From NCBI RefSeq assembly GCF_001412215.1, contig NZ_LLWP01000010.1, positions 1 to 63,542 of the forward strand: a stretch of DNA of 63,542 nucleotides. Direction: 5' to 3'. The DNA is from Pedobacter sp. Hv1. GTDB taxonomy: Bacteria > Bacteroidota > Bacteroidia > Sphingobacteriales > Sphingobacteriaceae. Position 1 is the stretch's first letter. The number at the start of each line of letters is the position of its first letter. Below the pieces are notes generated by a model. That model was given only the letters and a program-made list of their open reading frames with translations. It had not been told where the DNA came from and searched no databases. Of the stretch, positions 36,336-43,874 are shown one piece after another. The position numbers were made by a program, and so were the translations under genes.

Positions 36336-36360
36336 TCCCTATTTAGGGACTGCAAAGGTA
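36336..36360 (-). promoter_or_regulatory. rpsA promoter, leader hairpin
   Basis: The minus strand reads TACCTTTG (36353-36360), then a stem TCCCTA/TAGGGA (36336-36349), then AAAGGAG and the ATG. The stem sits between the transcription start region and the ribosome site, a position where S1 could regulate its own translation. Confidence 0.55.
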
Positions 36361-36528
36361 GAAATTTCTTTTTTAAAAGAAAAGATTTTTTTAATAAATG
36401 TTGCTGATAATTAAGTATATAGTCAAAAGTATGTTATATAAAGTATAAAAGTAGTAAAATTAAGCGCATCAAATTTTAAGCTTTTAATTTAATCAGTAAA
36501 GCAGGTTCGGTAGCTTTTTTCAATGTTA

Positions 36529-36595
36529 GTCCCGCTTTTTCGTTCCAAGTCCTCATTTCGCTGTGCTCCATTGCGGACTTTTCACTGCAATCGGG
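36529..36595 (-). repeat. Bacteroidota-type intergenic hairpin repeat, copy A
   Basis: Read on the minus strand it begins CCCGATTGCAGTGA and ends AAAGCGGGAC, so CCCG and CGGG at the ends can pair. An inner stem pairs AAGTCC (36547-36552) with GGACTT (36575-36580). Related copies lie at 40899-40984 (same strand) and 52646-52709 (opposite strand). It occupies part of the 471-base gap between rpsA and the SH3 gene. Confidence 0.65.
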
Positions 36596-36624
36596 TTTAA
36601 TTGGGCTGGTTCAGCTGGTTAAGG

Positions 36625-36671
36625 CGGATTACAAATCCGAAGTTAGGCAAATCGGGATTACAAATCCCGAT
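36625..36671. repeat. Two tandem ACA-loop hairpins
   Basis: CGGATT-ACA-AATCCG (36625-36639) is followed by ATCGGGATT-ACA-AATCCCGAT (36651-36671). Both are perfect stems with the same ACA loop, the second longer. Beyond them 36694-36708 carries CTTCGACAGGCTCAG, which recurs at 52530-52544. The rest of the gap to 36787 shows nothing else. Confidence 0.6.
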
Positions 36672-36786
36672 TAACAAAATGCAAGAAATAATGCTTCGAC
36701 AGGCTCAGCATAACAATTCTTTAATAAGATAAGGCAACTAAGTCTATGTTTTCTATGTGTTAAATAATTCACTTTAAAAGAGCTTT

Positions 36787-37503
36787 TTATTTCTTAGTGT
36801 AAACCCCTTTGGTAAAACCTTCGCCAATTAAGGTATGTTCATCTCTGATCATGAGTAAGATAGTATTCTGCTGTTGTTGCAATTTGATGATATCGCCCTC
36901 AATTACATAATTAGCTGTAAATGTAGAATCGGCATAATTATCTTTTACCTCTACCAAGTTTTTGCCCTTGAAATCAAAAGATTGGTATTGGGTATCACTA
37001 TCGCTATTAAACACGCCAGACAAGGTCTTTTCCTTAATAAAAGTGGTGTAACAGAAATAGCCTACTGCAATGACTATGATGGTAGTAATTGCAACCAAAA
37101 CCTTATTGCCAAAGGCATATTTAAAGGTAAAGAAGAGAATGCTTAACGATGCTATGGCTACAATTGAAAAAAAGATGATGCTAGAGTAGTCTTTCCCAGG
37201 TTTTTCGGCAGCTATGGCAGGTTGTGCTTGTACAGGTTTTGATGGAGCGGCTGCAATTTTCTCTAAAAACGAACTACTTACCCAGCCTTCTGCATTTTTT
37301 ACCTTCACTTTAAAGTATTTGGCATCTGAAGAGTCTAACACCAACACATTTTCATTTTGCGGTATAAATCCAATTACCTTACCTTTTGGATCGTTGCTTG
37401 CTCGCACATTTAATTTGTCTGCCTTTACACGATACATATCTTGCGCTTTACCAGACAATGATAAAATAAGCAATACAGCTAAAACCAATAAATTTCTAAT
37501 CAT
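36787..37503 (-). CDS. SH3-domain membrane protein, exported
   Basis: A 238-residue protein with signal peptide (to about KAQD, residue 20) and a bacterial SH3 domain at about residues 23-85 (VKADKLNVRASNDPKGKVIG, GWVSSSFLEKI). Two adjacent membrane helices lie near 107-155, and a C-terminal domain of about 80 residues is of unknown fold. SH3b domains in exported proteins usually bind cell wall. It lies 20 bases downstream of the TPM gene on the same strand, so the two are likely co-expressed. Confidence 0.75.
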   Translation of the reverse strand: MIRNLLVLAVLLILSLSGKAQDMYRVKADKLNVRASNDPKGKVIGFIPQNENVLVLDSSDAKYFKVKVKNAEGWVSSSFLEKIAAAPSKPVQAQPAIAAEKPGKDYSSIIFFSIVAIASLSILFFTFKYAFGNKVLVAITTIIVIAVGYFCYTTFIKEKTLSGVFNSDSDTQYQSFDFKGKNLVEVKDNYADSTFTANYVIEGDIIKLQQQQNTILLMIRDEHTLIGEGFTKGVYTKK

Positions 37504-37523
37504 AATATATAAGTTTATTCGAA

Positions 37524-39005
37524 CTACCAGCTTCCCCCAGCACCACCGCCACTACTGCTACCACCACCAAAACTGCCACTGCTTGATGAAGAGGATGAGC
37601 TGCCGCCAGAGGATGAGCTACTAGAAGAACTAGATTCGACCAACATGGCCAAAGTTACCCATTTTATAAATTCTACATGCTTACAATTGCAACATTCGTT
37701 CACTAATTTTGCTTGACCGGCTGCGCTATAGGTAGCTGCTTTTATCGTTTCTTGTTTATTTAAGCTATAGGTACGGAAATTACATTTAGGACATTCGGTA
37801 AAACTACGGTAGGCTTCTGCTGGCCAAGCTTTAATGATATGTTCGCTATGATCTGGACTTTCCCAAATGTCGTAATCGTAGGCCTTAATGATTTCTTCTT
37901 CGCGTTGCCCTTTGCTTAAAAATGGTTTACCCTCTACATTTTCATCTCTATCCAAACGGATCATTTGTCTTTTTTTACTGTCTTCAATAGGTTTAAAACG
38001 CTCAACTGTTTTTGCTTTTTTAAGACTATGAATAATTAGGGCCACTAGAATTATTGGAGAAAAAATCACCAACCACCAATTTTTGCGATGAAAAGTTTTA
38101 ACGGCCTCAAAAAAGTTCTCGTCGTCGTTATGGGCTCTTCTTAAATTGGCAATGGCCGAAAAATACCTGAAGAATAGAAAAATGGCCAGAACGACGTATA
38201 CAATTATTGGAATATCGGCTATACCTATGTTTTTGAAAAGGCCAAAACTGCCTGTAAAAACCATTACGAATATGGAAATGAAAACAAAGAAAAACAGACT
38301 GCCGCATCCCTTGATTGCAAAAGCATCATAACCATTCTGATTGTTTTTGCTAAACTTTTGGCTCTGGCCTGATTGTCTGTTAATGATTTTTGAAATCCCA
38401 ACAAATAATAGGATAATCAACGCAGAATAAATTAAGGGATAGGTCCAATTGTTACTTTTTGTTGCTGCTGTTGTAGCAAGTTGTTGTACTTCGGCCTGAT
38501 TTGTAGGGTTGGTTAATCGGCTTTGAATAGAGCGTAGTGCCGAAAGTACACCATCTTCATAACGTTCCTCTTTAAATGCAGGTACTAAAATCTGATCGCC
38601 TATCTGTTTTAAGGTTACATCGGGTAATAGGCCTTCAATTCCAGTTCCTGTAATGAAACGATATTTTCTTCTATCGGTGGCTATCAATAGCAGCAACCCA
38701 TTATTGGCTTTGGCTTTTCCAATTCCCCATTCTTCAAAAAGTGCTTTTGCAAACTCAAAGTCTTCGCTGTTTTCTTCAAAATTTTTAACGGCAACTACCG
38801 CTATTTCTACCTTGGTCTGATTTTCTATTTCGGTAATGAGTTGGTTTAAGGCATGAACATTACCTAATATACCATCGGGGTTACTTACAAAATAGTCTTG
38901 TCCAGCAGTTTTTGGGTTAGGGATTTCCTTAACCGTATAATACTTTTGAGCAAAGGAAAGTGTACTGAAGCATAAAAATAAGATCAAAAATGGCAGTCTC
39001 TTCAT
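37524..39005 (-). CDS. TPM domain membrane protein (YgcG family)
   Basis: A 493-residue protein: signal peptide (to about FAQK, residue 20), then a TPM domain (about 30-165) with the LLIATDRRKYRFITGTGIEG signature. Three or so membrane helices follow (about 190-330), then a cytoplasmic or periplasmic region with two CxxC pairs (ECPKCNFRT and NECCNCKH), and a C-terminal tail of about 40 residues made almost only of Ser and Gly. The TPM fold is linked to phosphatase-like or photosystem II repair proteins in plants; its bacterial role is unclear. It is paired with the SH3 gene downstream. Confidence 0.82.
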   Translation of the reverse strand: MKRLPFLILFLCFSTLSFAQKYYTVKEIPNPKTAGQDYFVSNPDGILGNVHALNQLITEIENQTKVEIAVVAVKNFEENSEDFEFAKALFEEWGIGKAKANNGLLLLIATDRRKYRFITGTGIEGLLPDVTLKQIGDQILVPAFKEERYEDGVLSALRSIQSRLTNPTNQAEVQQLATTAATKSNNWTYPLIYSALIILLFVGISKIINRQSGQSQKFSKNNQNGYDAFAIKGCGSLFFFVFISIFVMVFTGSFGLFKNIGIADIPIIVYVVLAIFLFFRYFSAIANLRRAHNDDENFFEAVKTFHRKNWWLVIFSPIILVALIIHSLKKAKTVERFKPIEDSKKRQMIRLDRDENVEGKPFLSKGQREEEIIKAYDYDIWESPDHSEHIIKAWPAEAYRSFTECPKCNFRTYSLNKQETIKAATYSAAGQAKLVNECCNCKHVEFIKWVTLAMLVESSSSSSSSSGGSSSSSSSSGSFGGGSSSGGGAGGSW

Positions 39006-39074
39006 AAGTATTTCTTCTTTGTGGTGCTCAAAACATAGATGCCTCAGTAATGATTTTTTCGAAAAATTGGCAAG

Positions 39075-39911
39075 CTATTCTTCCCTTAGTTTAGCCAAGA
39101 TCTTTTCTAGTTTTTTCTTGTCCTTGTAATAAGGAGCCAGGTCAAAAAGTGCCACTTTTCTAAACTCTATTGGATGGCTTTCGCTCTGTAAAGAAATGTA
39201 ACCACCTGTAAGTGCTTTACCATCTTGTTTTACTTTTGGATCAAAGTTAGAAACATTGCCACCACCAATTTGTGGTTTGGTATAGGTTAAAACAGTGTCC
39301 TTATTGATGATGTGTTTGATCACAGAATCGCCCAATACCAAAAACTCTGCAGTAACCCATTGTTCGCCAGCGTAAGTTTTCGATTTAGAATCTAAACAAT
39401 GTGGCGTAAACAATTTGCCATTCACAAATATGGTAGTGCCTGGTGTACATACATTTCCTGTAGGTCGAGGGTTTACCCCGTCGCCACCTAAAAGTTGGCC
39501 TTCAATAGAAATTGGAAAATCTTGGTCTTTGAGCATTGTTTCTGGTGCTTGTCCATGTAACATGGCACCACTATTTCTTAATGCCCAACCTTCACCGCCT
39601 TTAACCTGTTCGCCTACAAAACGGTATTCTACTTTTAATAGATAGGTAGAAAACGGTTTTTTATAAAAGATATGGCCGTATTGTTGGTCAAATTCTTTGT
39701 AACCATCATAACTCACTTTCATTACACCATTTTCTACCCTAAAAGTATTGGCATAATTGTCGTTCACCTCATGTTTGGCTATTTTAACAGTCCAGTCTTT
39801 AAGGTCTTTGCCATTAAATAAATTGATCCAGCCACTTTTTTGGGCATGGAGATTTAGACCAGAAAGCAAAAACAAAGCTAATGTGATTGTTTTAGGAAGG
39901 GTAAATTTCAT
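39075..39911 (-). CDS. DUF1080 protein (3-keto-disaccharide hydrolase fold), exported
   Basis: A 278-residue exported protein (signal peptide to about LHAQ, residue 24) with the concanavalin-like DUF1080 fold. Visible motifs are WINLFNGKDLKDWTVKI near residue 28, EYRFVGEQVKGGEGWALRNS and ISLQSESHPIEFRKVALFDL near the end. Relatives act on glycosidic or keto-sugar substrates; one recent subgroup cleaves 3-keto-glycosides. No sugar-utilisation genes adjoin it, so the substrate stays open. Confidence 0.85.
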   Translation of the reverse strand: MKFTLPKTITLALFLLSGLNLHAQKSGWINLFNGKDLKDWTVKIAKHEVNDNYANTFRVENGVMKVSYDGYKEFDQQYGHIFYKKPFSTYLLKVEYRFVGEQVKGGEGWALRNSGAMLHGQAPETMLKDQDFPISIEGQLLGGDGVNPRPTGNVCTPGTTIFVNGKLFTPHCLDSKSKTYAGEQWVTAEFLVLGDSVIKHIINKDTVLTYTKPQIGGGNVSNFDPKVKQDGKALTGGYISLQSESHPIEFRKVALFDLAPYYKDKKKLEKILAKLREE

Positions 39912-39987
39912 AAGCTGATGATAGATAGTTGCTAACTAAAATACCAATTTATTTTAGATCGGCAAATAAATATATCGTAAGGATTTG

Positions 39988-40668
39988 TTAGTGAGTTAAG
40001 AAGGGATTTACCTTAGCTAGGGCAAAATCAAGCTGCTCAGCCTCACTGAGTTCGGTATTGTCTAAAATGATGGCATCTTCGGCTCTAACCAACGGACTTT
40101 CGGTTCTGGTAGTATCGGCATAATCGCGGTGTGCCAAATTTTCGAAAACCTCTTCTAAGGTAGTTTTGGTGTCGCCTTTAGCCCTCATTTCTTTATGGCG
40201 GCGTTCGGCCCTAATTTTAGGGTCAGCTGTCATGAAAAATTTAACCTGGGCGTCTTCAAAAACAGCAGTACCTATGTCTCGGCCATCCATTACAATGTTT
40301 TTAGATTTACCCATGCGTTGCTGTTGTTTCACCATGTCGTGGCGAACCAACTTATTGGCCGAAACTTCACTTACATTTTCAGAAACTGGCATTTGTCTAA
40401 TTTCTTCAGAAACTTCTTCGCCATTGAGTAGGATGTGAGATTCGTAATCCCTAGAATGAAAGTTAAGCTCAATATGTTGCAGTGCATCTTTTACGGCTTC
40501 TTGGTTGTTGATATCAACCTTGTTGCGGATGAAGAACAGCGTAACTGCTCTATACATGGCGCCGCTATCGATATAGATAAAACCTAATTTTTTTGCTAGC
40601 GCTTTGGCTAAAGTACTTTTTCCGCAAGAAGAATAGCCATCGATTGCTACAACCAGATTTTTTCTCAT
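39988..40668 (-). CDS. cmk: Cytidylate kinase
   Basis: Phosphorylates CMP and dCMP with ATP. P-loop AIDGYSSCGKSTLAKAL near residues 8-24, the IDSGAMYRAVTLFFIR segment and the MDGRDIGTAVF motif are all intact. The open frame runs to 40677, but that TTG lies inside a TATCTTTG promoter element. The ATG at 40668 (MRKNLVVAIDG) is six bases after that element, so the message appears leaderless. It is on the same strand as rpsA 3.7 kb away; cmk and rpsA are adjacent in many bacteria, and here three other genes lie between them. Confidence 0.95.
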   Translation of the reverse strand: MRKNLVVAIDGYSSCGKSTLAKALAKKLGFIYIDSGAMYRAVTLFFIRNKVDINNQEAVKDALQHIELNFHSRDYESHILLNGEEVSEEIRQMPVSENVSEVSANKLVRHDMVKQQQRMGKSKNIVMDGRDIGTAVFEDAQVKFFMTADPKIRAERRHKEMRAKGDTKTTLEEVFENLAHRDYADTTRTESPLVRAEDAIILDNTELSEAEQLDFALAKVNPFLTH

Positions 40669-40674
40669 GTAGTG

Positions 40675-40682
40675 CAAAGATA
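40675..40682 (-). promoter_or_regulatory. -7 promoter element of cmk, six bases from its ATG
   Basis: The minus strand reads TATCTTTG, then CACTAC and the cmk ATG. No room remains for a ribosome-binding site. Confidence 0.6.
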
Positions 40683-40739
40683 ATACTTTGAAATTGTTTT
40701 ATACAAAGCTTTCATCAACAAATGTGTGTCTTTATGTAT

Positions 40740-40866
40740 GTTGGCGGGGACGCCAACAAGGGCTAAAGTATTTACACTTTCTCTGCATTTGTTGGCGTCC
40801 CCGCCAACGGATGAGTTATTTTCTTAACAAATTTGTATCTTTATACTCGTTGGTGAGGACACCAAC
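40740..40866. repeat. Three short GC-rich hairpins in tandem
   Basis: GTTGGCG-GGGA-CGCCAAC (40740-40757), its reverse complement at 40791-40808, and GTTGGTG-AGGA-CACCAAC (40849-40866). The third differs from the first by a paired G:C to T:A change at stem ends, so the stem is kept. A fourth relative with a shorter stem lies at 41245-41262. Confidence 0.65.
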
Positions 40867-40898
40867 AAGTGCCTAATTTCAGTGCTATTCACAACGCC

Positions 40899-40984
40899 GT
40901 TCCCGCCTACCTACCGCAGGCAGGCTTTACACTGCAAGTCCTCATTTCGCTACGCTACATTCCGGGCCTTCCGCTACAATCGGG
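40899..40984 (-). repeat. Bacteroidota-type intergenic hairpin repeat, copy B
   Basis: Minus strand begins CCCCGATTGTAGCGG and ends GGCGGGAAC, the same frame as copy A, with an added inner hairpin GCCTACCT/AGGCAGGC (40904-40924). The AAGTCC arm is kept but its partner is altered. A 65-codon frame over this element has no coding character. Confidence 0.6.
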
Positions 40985-41244
40985 GCTATCAAACACAATG
41001 CTAAGGCAGAAAGACCAAAGCGGCACACTTGCCATAGCGAAGAAAATATGCAGGATGCCAAAATAGAAAGCAAATTTGTTTGTTAAATAGACCTGATATT
41101 AGCGAACACGGAGCGAGAGCGGAGTAAAGCGTTTAGCAGGACTTGCAGGAGTAACAAGCACTGAACTTGCTCTTCAAAAAATATTTATCCTAAATCCGTG
41201 TATGTTACCTTCAACCTTTATAGCTATTGGTTTTTTCTGTTTTC

Positions 41245-41262
41245 GTTGGCATCTTCGCCAAC
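41245..41262. repeat. Fourth GTTGGC hairpin
   Basis: GTTGGC-ATCTTC-GCCAAC, followed by GGAT as after the second hairpin at 40791. It differs from that copy by G-to-A and C-to-T changes in and beside the loop. The rest of the 40678-41340 gap shows no gene. Confidence 0.5.
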
Positions 41263-41328
41263 GGATAAGCGATAGCCTATAAATGTTCATCATGGCGCCA
41301 TGCACTAAGAATTGAGTAAATTAAGCTA

Positions 41329-41336
41329 TATCTTTG
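41329..41336 (+). promoter_or_regulatory. -7 promoter element of arfB, four bases from its ATG
   Basis: TATCTTTG, then TACA and the arfB ATG at 41341; the message would start at or next to the start codon. Confidence 0.6.
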
Positions 41337-41340
41337 TACA

Positions 41341-41751
41341 ATGATACCCGCAAAAGAAGAATTGATCAAAGAGCTTACCTTTAAAACATCACGTAGTGGA
41401 GGTAAAGGCGGGCAAAACGTTAATAAAGTTTCGAGTAAAGTAGAGCTGATCTTTAATATTGAACAGTCTTTGCTTTTTACTGTAGACCAAAAAAGCCTAT
41501 TGATAGAAAGATTGGCTACAAGGTTAGATGCCGAAGGTAACTTGCATATTGTAAGTCAAGAAGATAGAAGTCAGCTTTTAAATAAACAACGAACCATTCT
41601 TAAACTGGTAGATCTATTGGCCAGGTCATTACATGTACAGAAAAAGAGAAAACCCACCAAAACTCCGAAAGCTGTAATTGAGAAAAGGCTAAATCATAAG
41701 TCCGCTGTTTCTTCAAAAAAAGAAAATAGAAAAAGACCTAGCATTGATTGA
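41341..41751 (+). CDS. arfB: Alternative ribosome-rescue factor ArfB (peptidyl-tRNA hydrolase)
   Basis: A 136-residue RF1/2-like domain protein that frees ribosomes stalled without a stop codon. The catalytic GGQ is in SRSGGKGGQNVNKVSS near residues 20-30, and the C-terminal 35 residues are strongly basic (KKRKPTKTPK...), the part that enters the empty mRNA channel. No stop-codon recognition domains are present, which separates it from RF1/RF2. The promoter element lies four bases before the ATG. Confidence 0.92.
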   Translation: MIPAKEELIKELTFKTSRSGGKGGQNVNKVSSKVELIFNIEQSLLFTVDQKSLLIERLATRLDAEGNLHIVSQEDRSQLLNKQRTILKLVDLLARSLHVQKKRKPTKTPKAVIEKRLNHKSAVSSKKENRKRPSID

Positions 41752-41806
41752 TCATTTGTAATCACGGCATTAAAATTGCTCCCGTAAATTACACACAAAT
41801 ACACAA

Positions 41807-42829
41807 ATGAATATGAAAAAAACAATCCTAGCCTTGGCTATGCTGAGCGCTGCACTTGGTGCGTGCAAAAAAAACAATGAAAACATTCCAAAAAAAGAAA
41901 CTGTTTTGCCAAAAGATATCGGTATAGCGGTTTCGTGGGCGCTACCAGCCCCAACTACCTCAGAAGGAAATGTTACCTATAACTTTTTAGGCTATGGTTA
42001 TGATGTTACGGATAAATATGCTGATGCAGCTGCCGTAAGAGCCTCGGTAATCAATATCCCCTTATTGGCCATTGATCATTTATCAAGAATTAATGTGAGT
42101 ACAGGCACTTCATATTATTGGTCAAATTGGAGTGGTGAAAATGCGACAGACTTGAGCAGTAAACTATCCAATAGCTTAGATGAAACGAAAGGTTTAAAAA
42201 TGTTTGGGAAAACAATTTCAAAGGCATTTCCAAATTTTAATGTTTTTGATAGTAAATACTTTTATGGTTATTATTCAAATATCAGTGTCCAAAAAAGACT
42301 GAGAATGACTGGGGATGTTGAAATGCTTAAATACCTCACTAGTTCTTTTGTGCAAGATGTGAATGTATTGAGTGCTGAAGACTTGGTGAAAAAATATGGA
42401 ACACATATCCTGAAAGATATAGAGTTAGGGGCCAGACTAAATGTAGTTTATCAGGCAGAAACAGCTAACAACGATAGAAAAAAAATTAGTACTACTGGTT
42501 TAAGATATGCCATGCAGAAAGTTTTCGGACTTCCAACTGGCGAATTAGGCCCTATAGATCTCGCTGCCCTGAATGCAAATGCGGGTGCTAAATTGCACTA
42601 TGAAGCCACAGGTGGGGATGTAAGAGAATTAAAGAGTCTGTCTCCTCTTCCTGTAAACATAACAAATTGGTATAAAAGTATTACACTAGAAACAGCGAAA
42701 TTTATTGGTGTTACAGAAAAAGGGTTGGTTCCTTTATATGATTTAATTACGGATAATCAAAAGAAGATGCAAGTAAAAGAATACATTGTAAAATATCTTG
42801 AGGAGCAAGAAGTGAAGCTTAAAAATTAA
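41807..42829 (+). CDS. MACPF domain lipoprotein
   Basis: A 340-residue exported lipoprotein (lipobox LGAC at about residues 17-20). The signature YGTHILKDIELGARL near residues 202-216 is the MACPF/perforin Y-G-T-H motif, and about residues 60-330 fit a stand-alone MACPF domain without an accessory C-terminal module. MACPF proteins insert as oligomeric pores; some Bacteroides members (BSAP type) kill related strains, others have no known target. It lies 56 bases after arfB and faces lpxR across a bidirectional terminator. No immunity or export gene is adjacent. Confidence 0.82.
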   Translation: MNMKKTILALAMLSAALGACKKNNENIPKKETVLPKDIGIAVSWALPAPTTSEGNVTYNFLGYGYDVTDKYADAAAVRASVINIPLLAIDHLSRINVSTGTSYYWSNWSGENATDLSSKLSNSLDETKGLKMFGKTISKAFPNFNVFDSKYFYGYYSNISVQKRLRMTGDVEMLKYLTSSFVQDVNVLSAEDLVKKYGTHILKDIELGARLNVVYQAETANNDRKKISTTGLRYAMQKVFGLPTGELGPIDLAALNANAGAKLHYEATGGDVRELKSLSPLPVNITNWYKSITLETAKFIGVTEKGLVPLYDLITDNQKKMQVKEYIVKYLEEQEVKLKN

Positions 42830-42850
42830 CCTACTTTTAAAAGTCAAACA

Positions 42851-42888
42851 TACAATAAAGGGCCATTGAAAAATGGCCCTTTATTGTA
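42851..42888. terminator. Bidirectional terminator between MACPF gene and lpxR
   Basis: Perfect 17-base arms (42851-42867, 42872-42888) around a GAAA tetraloop, with A and T runs on both flanks, so it can end transcripts from both strands. Confidence 0.85.
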
Positions 42889-42913
42889 TTCTATATGAAT
42901 TTAATAATTAATT

Positions 42914-43870
42914 TTAGGATTTTCCAAACCTGTAATACATCGCTATTGTGCCGTATTGATGTGCTTTTGCTGTGCTTTTAACTTCTTTAGATTTGAATAA
43001 GATGCTATAATCTATGGTAAAACGCGATGAGCTATAGTTGAAACCAAGTTGTTGCGCAAAAACGACAGGTTTAACACCAAATGTTACTGGACTATTGTTG
43101 TTAAACATGCTTCCTTCAATTGTTGCATCGTAAGCCACATAGTTAAGTTGTGGTTTGGCATAAAAGAACAACTCATTTTTAACCAATTTTGCTGTTTTTG
43201 AATTGTTGCTGATCAAAGAGTTAGTAGAAACCGTATTAAATAACTGGTTAATGTTACCTGTTCTGAACAAAACACCTACACCAGCTCCACTAAAGGTAGT
43301 GCCCAGATTTGCATAACTTTCTAATGAGAAATCTGTCTTCCCATTTTCAGAGCGATGCAATAGATTGGTATACTGAGCAGAAAGGTTAACTGCCAACTCA
43401 TTCTTGATCTGATACTCCCAGCCCTTAAGTTCGTAAAAACCTGCAATTTTATGGAGCAGTTCTTGAGCTTCTTCTCCCAAGGCATCGGGGCCAACCGTTC
43501 CGAGTTCGATGCCCAACTTTAATGCCTTTTCTTTTTTATACAAAAGGTTAACCGCTGCACCACCATAAAGGTAGCCCGCAAAAGGACGATCATGTTGGCT
43601 CAGTTTAGGTACATAACCAGAAATGGCATTGTACATTTTCTGTCCGGCAGAAAATTCGTAGATCACTTTCTCCAGTTTTCCATTTAGTTTTCCCTGATCT
43701 GCCGCGTGGCGGAAATAGAGGAAAAGCCCATTGGTATAATAGCGGTCCTGACCTACAAAAAGATAAGAATCGTTATCGCTTTTGAAACCGAATTCGTTTT
43801 TGTAAGATTGGGCAAAACTCCCAAAACTAATGCCCAGTAAGAGAAAAATAAATAGGAGTTTTAACCGCAT
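42914..43870 (-). CDS. Lipid A deacylase LpxR family outer-membrane protein
   Basis: A 318-residue exported beta-barrel (signal peptide to about SFAQ, residue 21). NEFGFKSDNDSYLFVGQDRY with YYTNGLFLYFRH near residues 26-55 is the LpxR/DUF2219 signature, containing the Asp/Asn and Arg/His catalytic groups. LpxR removes the 3'-acyloxyacyl chain from lipid A. The C-terminus ends in an aromatic strand (AMYYRFGKS). It starts four bases after lon and is likely co-transcribed with it. Confidence 0.85.
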   Translation of the reverse strand: MRLKLLFIFLLLGISFGSFAQSYKNEFGFKSDNDSYLFVGQDRYYTNGLFLYFRHAADQGKLNGKLEKVIYEFSAGQKMYNAISGYVPKLSQHDRPFAGYLYGGAAVNLLYKKEKALKLGIELGTVGPDALGEEAQELLHKIAGFYELKGWEYQIKNELAVNLSAQYTNLLHRSENGKTDFSLESYANLGTTFSGAGVGVLFRTGNINQLFNTVSTNSLISNNSKTAKLVKNELFFYAKPQLNYVAYDATIEGSMFNNNSPVTFGVKPVVFAQQLGFNYSSSRFTIDYSILFKSKEVKSTAKAHQYGTIAMYYRFGKS

Positions 43871-43874
43871 AGTT

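Noticed and set aside
36625..36671. Start of a CRISPR array
   Set aside because: Only two unequal hairpins with no regular spacer length and no cas genes.
40740..40866. CRISPR-like repeats
   Set aside because: 18-base hairpins in alternating orientation with uneven spacing; better explained as REP-like elements.
40869..41066. 65-codon plus-strand frame between cmk and arfB
   Set aside because: It runs over repeat copy B and its translation has no coding character; the frame comes from the repeat.
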